Positions 23,430 to 31,802 are shown, counted from the first letter of the stretch. The stretch: 42,566 nucleotides of DNA from Patescibacteria group bacterium (GCA_013387215.1 WARW01000001.1:76735-119300), one strand, 5' to 3'. Notes: generated by a model from the sequence alone, not told the origin. Translations and numbers: made by a program.

Positions 23430-24782
23430 TTATCTTCTGATTACTCCGATTCGATTAGATTTATACACTACTTTTTCATCTTCACCGCTTGGTAATAATA
23501 CGATGGTATACAAATGACCTTGATTCGTATTTACAGGTTGATGTTTGTAAAAATTAAAAAGATAATCATACCCAGTTTCCATTCCCACTGGTAAATCATA
23601 TGAGACGTTAAAAATAGGATCTTCTTTTTGTTGGGCAATATATTTGACCACATTCTTTTTATCGCTTAAATTTATCATTGGCCTGTCTTGCCATATTCGA
23701 TAAAATCGGATACTGACAAATATGATTACTAGTATTAATCCGATTTTCCAATTTAATCTTTTAATAAAACTAGCCAACAGAATAGGCAAAATACTTAAAC
23801 TTAATCCGTAATAATATTCAGGAATATTTCCTTTATAAAATCCTAATGCTAAAAGTGGAGTCATCATCCATACCACTGTCAATAATTTTAATTTATTATT
23901 TTTAATTTTAATTATTTCGAAGATTAATATTGAAAGAACCAATGCATTTCCTAAAATAATTAATAATTGATTCTTATTGATATCGAAAGCAAAAGTACTC
24001 AAATTTACTCCTCTCCAAAAACTTCGTAAAAACAACCACCAAGGATGGTCACCAACATGATTATCAATCGAAACAAAGGCAATAATTTTTTTTAAATTTA
24101 AAAAATCATGTCTCAAATCAAAAATTAAATTTGGTACAAAAGAAATTAAAAAGAGTCCGATTCCTAAAAATATTTGTTTAAAAGTTGGTTTTTTTGCTGA
24201 TATGATTAAAGCCACCAGAATACTTAATCCCATTGAAGCTGGCACTAAATGACTTGTGGCTGCCATTCCATAAACAAACATTAATAAAGGGAAATATTTA
24301 GTCTTTGAATTAATTATTTTCCAGCACAAAAAATATCCTAAAATTCCAAAAAAAGATGTATACATTACATTCCATGATTGAATTGAGGTCATTGAAGCAA
24401 AAATTAGACCTGTAAAAAGTCCTAATCTTTTATTAAACATCTTTGAAGCCAACAAATATCCTGAAATACTGGTTATTAATGCAACTACAATTGCTGCAAT
24501 TCCTTCAGCAATCGGGTCTCCGTTAAACAAAACAAAAAAAGGCGCCAAAAAATAATAGTGAAATGGTCCCACAAAAAATCCGCTTTCATTAGCCACTCTT
24601 GGTCCAATCAATAATGGTTTTTTTAAGCTAATCATTTCCGCAACTTTATTCGCATCATCAGACTGATCCCAGTTAAAGGCAAATCTTTGGTTAAATCGGT
24701 AAAATCCAAATAATAAAACCACGAGAGTAATTGTCAATATCGCCAAAATCCTTCCGTTAAACATCTTTTTCAGTTTTTCCAT
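23430..24782 (-). CDS. GT-C type membrane glycosyltransferase (PMT-like)
   Basis: 450 residues with about ten membrane segments. The first loop has FNWDQSDDANKVAEM, an acidic motif in the position of the GT-C catalytic Asp, and ESGFFVGPFHYYFLAPF follows as in PMT-like proteins of CPR bacteria. The C-terminal 80 residues are outside the membrane. It probably transfers sugars from a lipid carrier on the outer face. It is a single-gene unit between the 16S terminator and uppS, and reads toward the 16S gene. It is shorter and less typical than the two other GT-C proteins in the window. Confidence 0.8.
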   Translation of the reverse strand: MEKLKKMFNGRILAILTITLVVLLFGFYRFNQRFAFNWDQSDDANKVAEMISLKKPLLIGPRVANESGFFVGPFHYYFLAPFFVLFNGDPIAEGIAAIVVALITSISGYLLASKMFNKRLGLFTGLIFASMTSIQSWNVMYTSFFGILGYFLCWKIINSKTKYFPLLMFVYGMAATSHLVPASMGLSILVALIISAKKPTFKQIFLGIGLFLISFVPNLIFDLRHDFLNLKKIIAFVSIDNHVGDHPWWLFLRSFWRGVNLSTFAFDINKNQLLIILGNALVLSILIFEIIKIKNNKLKLLTVVWMMTPLLALGFYKGNIPEYYYGLSLSILPILLASFIKRLNWKIGLILVIIFVSIRFYRIWQDRPMINLSDKKNVVKYIAQQKEDPIFNVSYDLPVGMETGYDYLFNFYKHQPVNTNQGHLYTIVLLPSGEDEKVVYKSNRIGVIRR

Positions 24783-24792
24783 CCCTTGAATT

Positions 24793-24801
24793 AATATATC
24801 A
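24793..24801 (-). promoter_or_regulatory. Extended -10 promoter TGATATATT
   Basis: It ends 10 bases before the ATG at 24782 on the minus strand and leaves a leader of only a few bases. Confidence 0.55.
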
Positions 24802-24833
24802 GGAACCCTTTAAAGAAAAAAGGCCTATTTTCT

Positions 24834-24842
24834 TGATATAAT
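24834..24842 (+). promoter_or_regulatory. Extended -10 promoter upstream of uppS
   Basis: TGATATAAT, 45 bases before the uppS ATG. No clear Shine-Dalgarno is seen in the leader. TATTAA at 24878-24883 is a closer alternative that would make the mRNA leaderless. Confidence 0.5.
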
Positions 24843-24887
24843 AAAGCTCGCAGAATGAATTTCAAAGTTTAGTCGACTATTAATATA

Positions 24888-25637
24888 ATGACCACAAAAA
24901 CAACTACTTCGGTTAATTCTCCTTTTGTAACCGACCTTCAAATAGATAAAAATGCCCTACCTAAACATATTGCTATTATCATGGATGGAAATCGCCGTTG
25001 GGCTAAAGCTCGCGGCTTAAAACCTGGTGATGGCCATCGGGCTGGTGCAGAAAATCTTCAAAATATCGTCAATTATTGCCGTGATATCGGCATAAAAAAC
25101 ATCACTGTTTACGCCCTGTCCACTGAAAACTGGCGCAAAAGATCTTTAGAGGAAGTAAAGGGTATTTTTGGTCTTCTTTTGGAAATTGTTCGTGATAAAC
25201 GCGAAGAATATACTCGTTCTGGCATCAGATTTTTTGTTTTGGGAAATTTTCAAGCTTTTCCTTTTAAAGTAAAACGAGCCATAAAAAAAATGTTGGATAT
25301 TGTATTGGATAAAGAAAGAATCAAGTTTAATGTCGCTTTAAACTATGGCGGCCGCGATGAAATTGTTCACGCTGTCCAAAATATTATCAAAGATAAGGTT
25401 CCGGCCAATAAAGTTGATGAAGAATTAATCTCAAGATATCTCTACACCAGTGGCCAGCCTGATCCAGATTTAATTATCAGACCTGGCGGTGAATTCCGTT
25501 TATCAAATTTTTTGCTTTGGCAAATGTCTTATGCTGAATTATTCTTCACCGATATCCTCTGGCCGGACTTCACTCCTAAAGAACTAGAAAAAGCCATTTT
25601 TTGGTATCAGCAGCGCGATCGCCGTCTGGGTAAATAA
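24888..25637 (+). CDS. uppS: Isoprenyl transferase (undecaprenyl diphosphate synthase family)
   Basis: 249 residues, full length. Catalytic motifs: HIAIIMDGNRRWAKARG with the Mg-binding Asp, GHRAG, TVYALSTENWRKR, and DLIIRPGGEFRLSNFLLWQ near the C-terminus followed by YAELFFTDILWPDF. It makes the C55 lipid carrier used by the MraY/WecA-type and GT-C enzymes seen elsewhere in the window. The usual R-T-S-G-E of the fifth region is R-P-G-G-E here; the Arg and Glu are kept. No partner such as cdsA is adjacent. Confidence 0.96.
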   Translation: MTTKTTTSVNSPFVTDLQIDKNALPKHIAIIMDGNRRWAKARGLKPGDGHRAGAENLQNIVNYCRDIGIKNITVYALSTENWRKRSLEEVKGIFGLLLEIVRDKREEYTRSGIRFFVLGNFQAFPFKVKRAIKKMLDIVLDKERIKFNVALNYGGRDEIVHAVQNIIKDKVPANKVDEELISRYLYTSGQPDPDLIIRPGGEFRLSNFLLWQMSYAELFFTDILWPDFTPKELEKAIFWYQQRDRRLGK

Positions 25638-25703
25638 CTCCTTATCTGATTATTACCTAATCTTCAATCAACTCTTATTAGCAAATTTTAACTTATAGTT
25701 AAT

Positions 25704-25991
25704 ATGTCGCCGCTAAAAGTCGAAAAAGAATCAGCTGCTTTTGGACGCCAAGTATTTGTTATTCCGGATGGAGAAAGATATTTTCTTAAAGTATCTGGTG
25801 GCAGAAGATTGAATCTTTATGGCACCTTGATTGGCGGTGGCATAATCGATGTTCCCAATATGCGTGATCCATATAATAATCGTGTTATTAGTCTGAGTGT
25901 TTTTAACGAACCGATAACTATGGAACTAAAAGAGGCTGGTGATAAAGACGATTCTCGCTTTACTTTTTCAGGAATACTTTTATCTTTATAA
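25704..25991 (+). CDS. Small protein of unknown function
   Basis: 95 residues, soluble, no signal peptide, probably all-beta with many Gly (VFVIPDGERYFLKVSGGRRL, YGTLIGGGIIDVP). I do not recognise a family. It is 66 bases after uppS and overlaps the convergent pilin-like gene by 6 bases. A possible -10 box TATAGT lies 4 bases before the ATG, which is very close. Confidence 0.6.
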   Translation: MSPLKVEKESAAFGRQVFVIPDGERYFLKVSGGRRLNLYGTLIGGGIIDVPNMRDPYNNRVISLSVFNEPITMELKEAGDKDDSRFTFSGILLSL

Positions 25992-26288
25992 GATATTTAC
26001 TCCAAACATTTTTTGGACTATTTGGACAATAAAGTAAGAGATAAATATAATCAAAAATCCAATCAAAGCGGCAGTTATTCTTCCATATCCAGCCTTGGCT
26101 TTATCTGGACTGCCAGCCGAGGTCATTAAAGTTATTCCTCCAAAAATCAGCATCACTAAAAGACTTAAACCAGCAAAAACATAAACATAAGGCAAAGCTG
26201 CGGTAATAATATCGCCAAGTGTTGGGTCAGCACTTCCATTGACTGCAAACCCTGTTCCTGCGTAACCTGGTAATGTGACTCCTGCCAT
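25986..26288 (-). CDS. Small two-helix membrane protein, T4SS-pilin/VirB2-like
   Basis: 100 residues with two membrane segments (about 33-55 and 72-94). Between them is the motif LMTSAGSPDKAKAGYGRI, which fits the small TrbC/VirB2-like or T4SS-pilin families frequent in CPR genomes. The family call is from memory of such sequences. It follows a paralogous gene after 2 bases, and together they may form a surface or secretion-related structure. No ATPase or other secretion component is in the window, so a role in transfer cannot be claimed. Confidence 0.75.
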   Translation of the reverse strand: MAGVTLPGYAGTGFAVNGSADPTLGDIITAALPYVYVFAGLSLLVMLIFGGITLMTSAGSPDKAKAGYGRITAALIGFLIIFISYFIVQIVQKMFGVNIL

Positions 26289-26290
26289 AA

Positions 26291-26692
26291 TTAGTTTATT
26301 CCTGGAATATGTAAAATATTAACTGCGATTAATCTTAAAATAAAAAGTGAAAATATGGACACTAATAATCCAGTTATTGCCGAAGTTACGGTTTCCTTGC
26401 CACCTTGAACTTTTTTAGGATCTCCGGCGGAAGTAGCTATAATAATAAAACCATAAACCATCAATAAAAATGAAATGCCGCCAACAATGCCAAACATTTT
26501 TGGTAGAAGCCAGCCAATGAAATCTCCCATTTCCACTGGCACACAACCCAAAGCTGTATTTACTTGTGGTCCACCAGAAGGAGCGCTGGCACATCCTGAA
26601 AAAGGATCGGTAGCTAAAGCAATACCCATTTTTCCCGACACTAAAAACATCGTAAATGCCACGAAAAATGCCATAATTTTACGTCTCAACAT
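26291..26692 (-). CDS. T4SS-pilin/VirB2-like membrane protein with signal peptide
   Basis: 133 residues. The N-terminal signal peptide (about 6-27) is followed by a short Cys-containing region and two membrane segments. The loop ATSAGDPKKVQGGKETV has the same T-S-A-G-x-P-x-K pattern as the downstream paralogue. This suggests an exported pilin-like subunit that is processed. Its promoter overlaps that of the divergent SpoIID gene. An internal ATG at residue 7 is an alternative start, but the -10 box 5 bases before ATG 26692 supports the longer form. Confidence 0.78.
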   Translation of the reverse strand: MLRRKIMAFFVAFTMFLVSGKMGIALATDPFSGCASAPSGGPQVNTALGCVPVEMGDFIGWLLPKMFGIVGGISFLLMVYGFIIIATSAGDPKKVQGGKETVTSAITGLLVSIFSLFILRLIAVNILHIPGIN

Positions 26693-26697
26693 ACCCT

Positions 26698-26717
26698 AGT
26701 ATATCAGATGTTAAAAT
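26698..26717. promoter_or_regulatory. Back-to-back extended -10 promoters, pilin-like and SpoIID genes
   Basis: Minus strand TGATATACT (26698-26706) lies 5 bases from the ATG at 26692. Plus strand TGTTAAAAT (26709-26717) lies 6 bases from the GTG at 26724. The two boxes are 2 bases apart within a 31-base gap, so polymerase could hardly bind both at once. Confidence 0.7.
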
Positions 26718-26723
26718 GAATCT

Positions 26724-28394
26724 GTGCATCGAAATATTTTTAAAAGTATTATATTTATTTTGTCTTTTTTACTTGCTTTAGTGTTGGTAAATCCCAGAAT
26801 TTTGGCCGATTCTATTGATGATCAAATTGCTCAAATCAGCAAACAAATTGAAGAAATAAATAATGCCACCGGTCCTTTGAAAAAAGAGTCGACTAATTTG
26901 CAATCAAAAATTACCCAAGCTAAAGGCCAAATCGCTCAAATGGAAAATCAAATTTCGAGTCTAACCAAGCAATTGGTAAGTCAGGAAACAAATTTGGAAG
27001 TTCAAAAAGTTTTATTATCGGAAAGAATTAAAACTTATTATATTAATTCTCAAAAATATAACACCTTGGTTATGTTTTTATCTTCAAGTGAAAGCTCTTC
27101 GCTTTTGCATGAATATACCTGGTTTCAAGCCATAATTAATCAGGATAAAAACACTATTACTCAATATGTCAGCGATATTAATAACTTAAATAATAATAAA
27201 TCTAAACTTGAAGCAGAGGCAACAAAAGTCGCTGCTTTAAAAAAGAGTTTGGAAAGCCGTTTTGGTTTTTTGGCTGGAGAAATTCAAAAAGCTGAAAAAT
27301 ATAAAGCTGAATTAAGTCAAAAACAGAAAAATCTTGAAGCTCAAAAGTTAGCCAGTTTAAACCTTCCTACCACTGTCGGTGCTGGCACCATGATGTGTAG
27401 TGATGACCGCAAAATTGATCCTGGATTTGGTTCCGGATTTGCCTTCTTTACCTTCGGTATTCCTCATCATGTTGGTTTAAATCAATATGGTGCTTATGGT
27501 CGGGCTAAAGCTGGCCAAAATTATAAAGATATCTTGAATGCCTATTTTAATAACGTTTCTATCGAAAAACGTCCTAGTGTCACCATTAAGGTTGATGGTT
27601 TTGGTTCTATGAGTCTTGAACAGTATCTTTTGGGTATTTATGAAGTGCCAAACGACTGGCCTTTAGAAGCTCTTAAAGCGCAGGTAGTTGCTGCCCGCTC
27701 TTATGCCTTGTCTTACACCAATAACGGCGCTAATTCGATTTGTACCACTCAATCTTGTCAAGTTTATAAAGGTGGCAACAAAGGTGGTGCTTGGGAACAG
27801 GCTGTTAAAGCCACTGAAGGTGAAACTTTAGTACAAAATGGCCAGGTGGTTACTGCTTGGTTTGCCTCCACTGCTGGTGGATATACTTTTTCTTCATCGG
27901 ATGTTGGTTGGAGATCGACAGGTTGGACCAAAAGAACCCGCGATACTTCGGGTGATATTAATTCTTTTGATGATTTATTTTCCAAAGCCTACGATAAAGA
28001 TTCTCCTTGTTTTTATGCTGCTCAAGGCTACCGCAAGGAATTCAACAAATCTGCCTGGTTAAAACCATCAGAAGTTGCCGACATTGTTAATTCTATTCTT
28101 TTATCTCAAAAAGATAGTTCGGTAAACAATAATCTTTTGCCTCCCGATCAGGGTGGTTGGAGTATGGATCAAATAAAAAATGAACTAAAGAATCGTGGTG
28201 GCACTCCTTATGACAATATTAGTTCGGTTTCTATTTCTTGGGATAAAGGTTCAGGTCAAACCACTCAAATTTCTCTTTCTGGAGATGCTGGTTCAGTCAG
28301 TTTTGACGGTTCCACATTTAAAAGCTATTTCAACAGTCGAGCTCCTGGCAACATTTCTATCGTAGGTCCGCTTTTTAATGTTGAAAAACGATGA
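26724..28394 (+). CDS. SpoIID/LytB-domain wall protein with N-terminal coiled coil
   Basis: 556 residues from GTG 26724. A signal peptide (about 5-28) is followed by a long coiled coil (about 30-215) like that of PcsB/NlpC-associated proteins, then a SpoIID domain from about 235: HHVGLNQYGAYGRAKAGQ, LEQYLLGIYEVPNDWPLEA, AQVVAARSYAL, VYKGG and AWFASTAGG. SpoIID proteins are peptidoglycan lytic transglycosylases that act on stem-free glycan. The Glu in GIYEVP corresponds to the catalytic Glu. It heads a cluster with a C15-like peptidase, a PH protein and a PP2C-like protein. Confidence 0.92.
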   Translation: MHRNIFKSIIFILSFLLALVLVNPRILADSIDDQIAQISKQIEEINNATGPLKKESTNLQSKITQAKGQIAQMENQISSLTKQLVSQETNLEVQKVLLSERIKTYYINSQKYNTLVMFLSSSESSSLLHEYTWFQAIINQDKNTITQYVSDINNLNNNKSKLEAEATKVAALKKSLESRFGFLAGEIQKAEKYKAELSQKQKNLEAQKLASLNLPTTVGAGTMMCSDDRKIDPGFGSGFAFFTFGIPHHVGLNQYGAYGRAKAGQNYKDILNAYFNNVSIEKRPSVTIKVDGFGSMSLEQYLLGIYEVPNDWPLEALKAQVVAARSYALSYTNNGANSICTTQSCQVYKGGNKGGAWEQAVKATEGETLVQNGQVVTAWFASTAGGYTFSSSDVGWRSTGWTKRTRDTSGDINSFDDLFSKAYDKDSPCFYAAQGYRKEFNKSAWLKPSEVADIVNSILLSQKDSSVNNNLLPPDQGGWSMDQIKNELKNRGGTPYDNISSVSISWDKGSGQTTQISLSGDAGSVSFDGSTFKSYFNSRAPGNISIVGPLFNVEKR

Positions 28395-28909
28395 TCTTAA
28401 TTTATGCGTTTAGCAATCAATGGGGAACTAATATTTCCCGTCGGACTCTTTCAGACCTTCAAAAGAATCTTAAAAACGACAATATCTTGTTTCAGGTAAT
28501 TTATTTTCACCCTCGTCAATTATTTCAAAAATATATTAGTCATAATCCTTATGAATTGATAATTGGACTGGGGGATTTATATGGTAATTTCAACAAAATT
28601 AGAATCGAAACTCAAGCCAAAAACACCTACAATAATCAATCAATTTATCCTTTTTCTCCAATCTATATTGATTTAAGCCTTCCTAATATCGACAATTACG
28701 ATTCTGAGTTTTTTGCCATTAGTTCTCAGATGGGAACCTATAATTGCAATTGGCTTGCCTATTCAACTCAACTTTATTTAGACCAGCACCATCTTTCCAC
28801 TAAACATCTTTTTCTTCATCTGCCTAAAAAAGCCAATGCATCCGTCTTAGCTGATCAAATCCAGGCTTTGTTTGAACAAAATCAGATGTTACAATCAAAT
28901 AATGAATAG
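28391..28909 (+). CDS. Pyroglutamyl-peptidase I-like protein (peptidase C15)
   Basis: 172 residues, a little shorter than typical C15 peptidases (about 200). The catalytic triad can be placed: Glu in RIETQAKN (usual E-R-x-A-x-N), Cys in GTYNCNWLAY (usual G-x-Y-x-C-N) and His in LFLHLPK. ELIIGLGDL also fits. It would remove N-terminal pyroglutamate or act on a related peptide. It overlaps the SpoIID gene by ATGA, so a link to wall turnover is possible. Similarity is limited to these motifs. Confidence 0.72.
   Translation: MILIYAFSNQWGTNISRRTLSDLQKNLKNDNILFQVIYFHPRQLFQKYISHNPYELIIGLGDLYGNFNKIRIETQAKNTYNNQSIYPFSPIYIDLSLPNIDNYDSEFFAISSQMGTYNCNWLAYSTQLYLDQHHLSTKHLFLHLPKKANASVLADQIQALFEQNQMLQSNNE
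28887..28895 (+). promoter_or_regulatory. Internal extended -10 promoter TGTTACAAT
   Basis: It lies inside the end of the C15-like gene, 6 bases before the ATG at 28902. It would give the PH-domain gene a leaderless mRNA of its own. Confidence 0.6.
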
Positions 28910-29630
28910 ATCAAGAGATTTAGATACAATCGCACCAGACGATCCTATTGAAAATGGATCCACTTCTGAATCAACCCCAACATCTTCTCCTGAAGCCAAG
29001 ACTCCATCATCCGCCAAAGCTAATACTCATTTTTCTCCTCCTACTGAAGAAGTTTATACAATTTTAGGTCATACCAGTAGTCCATTTTCTTCATTTTTAG
29101 TCAGACCCAAGGTATTTGATTTTTCCGAAAGAGATAATGATGAAGAAATCTTATTAGCTCTTCGTCCTCATTGGTTTACTAATGTTTCCTGGATTCTTAC
29201 CGCTATTGCTATGCTTTTTGTGCCTCTTCTTTTTAGTATTTTTGATTTCTTGGGTTTTCTTCCTATCCGATACCAAATGGTCTCTATGCTTTTTTGGTAT
29301 TTAGTTACTTTTATCTTCGCTTTTGAAAAATTTTTAAGCTGGTATTTTGATGTTTATATGATTACTAACGAAAGAGTTGTTGATATCGATTTCAATAACA
29401 TGCTTAACAAAAAATTCGCTGAAGCCGATCTTGATGTAATTCAAGATGTCTCTTCTTCGGTCAAAGGTCTAGCTGGCACAATGTTTAATTATGGCAATGT
29501 TTTAATTCAGACTGCCGCTGAACAAAACGAACTCACTTTTGAAAAGGTTCCTAATCCAGAAAGAATTATAAAATTGTTAGCCCAACTACGGGAAGAAAAA
29601 GAGCACCATGCTCTTGGAGGTAAACAATGA
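28902..29630 (+). CDS. PH-domain (bPH2-like) membrane protein
   Basis: 242 residues from ATG 28902, which overlaps the preceding stop codon region. The first 60 residues are Ser/Pro/Thr-rich and disordered. Two membrane segments (about 95-115 and 125-150) are followed by a bacterial PH-like domain: YMITNERVVDIDFNN, DLDVIQDVSSSVKGL and GNVLIQTAAEQNELTF. This layout is common in CPR bacteria and in YdbT-like proteins of unknown function. A longer form starting at 28872 is possible but less likely given the promoter 6 bases before 28902. Confidence 0.85.
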   Translation: MNRSRDLDTIAPDDPIENGSTSESTPTSSPEAKTPSSAKANTHFSPPTEEVYTILGHTSSPFSSFLVRPKVFDFSERDNDEEILLALRPHWFTNVSWILTAIAMLFVPLLFSIFDFLGFLPIRYQMVSMLFWYLVTFIFAFEKFLSWYFDVYMITNERVVDIDFNNMLNKKFAEADLDVIQDVSSSVKGLAGTMFNYGNVLIQTAAEQNELTFEKVPNPERIIKLLAQLREEKEHHALGGKQ

Positions 29631-29857
29631 ATCCACTAGATTTGGCTCAAGTTATGCCTTATTTATTGATTGCTCAAAAAACATTTTTTGTTTTATGTGC
29701 CGTTTTGTACTTCGTTTTTTCTGTCGTGGTCGTTAAACAAGTGACGACTATGTCTAAAAACATCAGGGATAAATTTAATTCGATATTAATCGGCTTTTCT
29801 TATCTTCATCTGGTTTTTGCCGCTGGCTTAATTCTCCTGACTTACTTCGGATTGTAG
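29627..29857 (+). CDS. Small two-helix membrane protein, DUF5657-like
   Basis: 76 residues. Two membrane segments (about 15-36 and 53-73) are joined by a basic loop with VVKQVTTMSKNIRDKF. The pattern resembles the DUF5657 family described from CPR genomes; I am only moderately sure. It overlaps the PH-domain gene by 4 bases (ATGA), so it is translated with it. The function is unknown. Confidence 0.75.
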   Translation: MNPLDLAQVMPYLLIAQKTFFVLCAVLYFVFSVVVVKQVTTMSKNIRDKFNSILIGFSYLHLVFAAGLILLTYFGL

Positions 29858-29863
29858 TATTAT
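29858..29863 (+). promoter_or_regulatory. -10 box TATTAT before the PP2C-like gene
   Basis: TATTAT is followed by 7 bases and the ATG at 29871. Its first base overlaps the region just after the preceding stop codon. Confidence 0.45.
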
Positions 29864-29870
29864 AAAATTA

Positions 29871-31760
29871 ATGCATTTTACTTGTCGTTCGTTTATTGGC
29901 AAATCAGCTCAAGGCAGTTGGTCTCAATATTGGGAAAATGAACCTGATGACTCTAGTTTAATTCAGACCAGAGGTCATCTTTTCGGTCTTATTAATTTAA
30001 GGTCAGATTCGGACGTCAGTGACATTAGCCCTGTTGGTCACGACATTATTTTTGAAATTAATCAAAATTATTTTTCTTCAGAAAATAACGATTCTATTGA
30101 TGATTGTTTAAAAAATGCCATTCTTTCTGTTGTTAATAATCCTTTATACAAATCCAAAGAACTCGAATTATTAATCGCAATCGTTTCTCAGAATAACATC
30201 CATTTCGCTTCTTATGGCCCAACTGATGTTGTTTTTTGTCGGGGCGATCGAATCAGTTTACTTTTGGAAAACGATTCTTCAAACATCAAAAACATTTCCG
30301 GTCCGCTTTTACCTGAAGATAAAATTTTTATCACCACCTCTTCCTTCTTTGAAAAAATCACTTGGGAAAAAATAAAATCGGTTCTTGCTGGGGAGAAAAT
30401 TCAAAATATTGAAGAAAACTTTTTAAGTCTCTTGTACTCGTTTGATGATCAAACAAATCTAGCAGCCGCCCTTATTCAATCTCATGCTGACGAAGAAACC
30501 GTTGATCAAATCTCTGCAGACACCGCTTTGGAAGCGGAGTCCGAACCTTTCACTCCGCCTTCCGATAATCCTTTAATTTCAAACAAGTTTACACCCGTCA
30601 ATATATTTTCATTTTTTGAAAAATTAACAAATCGAAAACCAGTTTATGTATCTCATCATGATATTAAACAAGTCAATCGCCGAAAAAAAATAAATTTTGT
30701 TATTGCTATTCTTTTGATTGCTGGAATAACTATTAGCTCCTATTTTGGTTACCAGAAAAACAAAAGTAGTAAAGCCGAAAAAGAATATTTGAGCCTTAAA
30801 ACCCAGCTGGACGATAAGTTTGCCAACATTGCTGCTATCAAAAATGTTGATATTAATTCCGCTAAACAAATCGCTGAGGATTCAGAAAAAATAGTTCAAA
30901 AAATGGTTAAACTTAATATTCATTCCGATGATGTTACTCGCTATCAATCGCAAATTCAGCAAGTGCTAAACCAGACGGGCGCTAGCAATCATTATTCGCC
31001 TGATCTTTTCTACGATACTTCTATCTCTATTAAAAATGCCCAATATTCCAAAATATTGATAAGTAACAATCAATTATTTTTATTAGATAATATTAATGGC
31101 CGTATTGATACTATCGATCTTCTCAAAAAATCAACTAAAAATTTTTCATCTTCTGATAAATTAAAAAACATCACAATAATAACCGATAATAAGGATGATA
31201 TCTATGCTGCTGGAAATGATGCCATATACTTAATAAAATCTAATTCTTTAGAGTCAAAAGTATCACTTTCCACTCAATCGAAACCAATTACTGCTTCCGA
31301 TTTCCATTTTTGGAATGGTGCCATTTATATTCTGGATGCCAAAAATCTTACTATCTGGAAAACTGCACCCAACGCCACTGGTTTTGGCGCTCCTCAAAAC
31401 TGGATTAAAAACGATCAAAAACTTAGTTCAGATGTGAATTCATTTGCTATAAATGGCAAAATCTGGGTACTATCTCAAAATGGGGTTGTCGCCCCTTATA
31501 GTAGTGGTATAAAAGACAGCTTCACTTTGGCTCAGCAAGAACAAATAACTAACGCCAAAAACATGAAAGTTACCATTGATCTTGATTATATTGCTTTTAC
31601 TAATAATGATAATTTAATTTATATCTATAAAAAGAGTGGGGAACTAAAGTCAAAATATAATCTCGATCAATTAAAAATCAACGACATTGCTTTTGATGAG
31701 AAGAATGGTTTTATTTATATTCTCGGTGCCGATCAAAAAATTTATCGTCAAAGTTTCTGA
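29871..31760 (+). CDS. PP2C-like domain, membrane segment and beta-propeller-like domain
   Basis: 629 residues. The N-terminal 210 or so look like a divergent PP2C/serine phosphatase fold (GHLFGLINLRSD, LLIAIVSQNNIHFASYGPTDVVFCRGD, KIFITTSSFFEKI), but the Asp metal ligands are not clearly kept. A membrane segment lies near 273-293. The rest is a helix-rich stalk and then repeated beta units (SNNQLFLLDNINGRIDTIDL, NKDDIYAAGNDAIYLI, NSFAINGKIWVLSQNG, NGFIYILGADQKIY) that suggest a propeller outside the cell. It could sense an external ligand and signal inward. It ends the SpoIID cluster. Confidence 0.75.
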   Translation: MHFTCRSFIGKSAQGSWSQYWENEPDDSSLIQTRGHLFGLINLRSDSDVSDISPVGHDIIFEINQNYFSSENNDSIDDCLKNAILSVVNNPLYKSKELELLIAIVSQNNIHFASYGPTDVVFCRGDRISLLLENDSSNIKNISGPLLPEDKIFITTSSFFEKITWEKIKSVLAGEKIQNIEENFLSLLYSFDDQTNLAAALIQSHADEETVDQISADTALEAESEPFTPPSDNPLISNKFTPVNIFSFFEKLTNRKPVYVSHHDIKQVNRRKKINFVIAILLIAGITISSYFGYQKNKSSKAEKEYLSLKTQLDDKFANIAAIKNVDINSAKQIAEDSEKIVQKMVKLNIHSDDVTRYQSQIQQVLNQTGASNHYSPDLFYDTSISIKNAQYSKILISNNQLFLLDNINGRIDTIDLLKKSTKNFSSSDKLKNITIITDNKDDIYAAGNDAIYLIKSNSLESKVSLSTQSKPITASDFHFWNGAIYILDAKNLTIWKTAPNATGFGAPQNWIKNDQKLSSDVNSFAINGKIWVLSQNGVVAPYSSGIKDSFTLAQQEQITNAKNMKVTIDLDYIAFTNNDNLIYIYKKSGELKSKYNLDQLKINDIAFDEKNGFIYILGADQKIYRQSF

Positions 31761-31793
31761 AACCTTAGGCAATTTTGATATATTTGATTCATT

Positions 31794-31802
31794 TGTTATA
31801 AT
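31794..31802 (+). promoter_or_regulatory. Extended -10 promoter TGTTATAAT
   Basis: About 94 bases before the TTG start at 31896. The long leader and the Shine-Dalgarno sequence contrast with the leaderless genes nearby. Confidence 0.65.

Noticed and set aside
28872-28901. Ten-residue N-terminal extension of the PH-domain protein
   Set aside because: It would place the extended -10 box inside the coding region and overlaps the C15-like gene; ATG 28902 fits the 6-base spacing rule.
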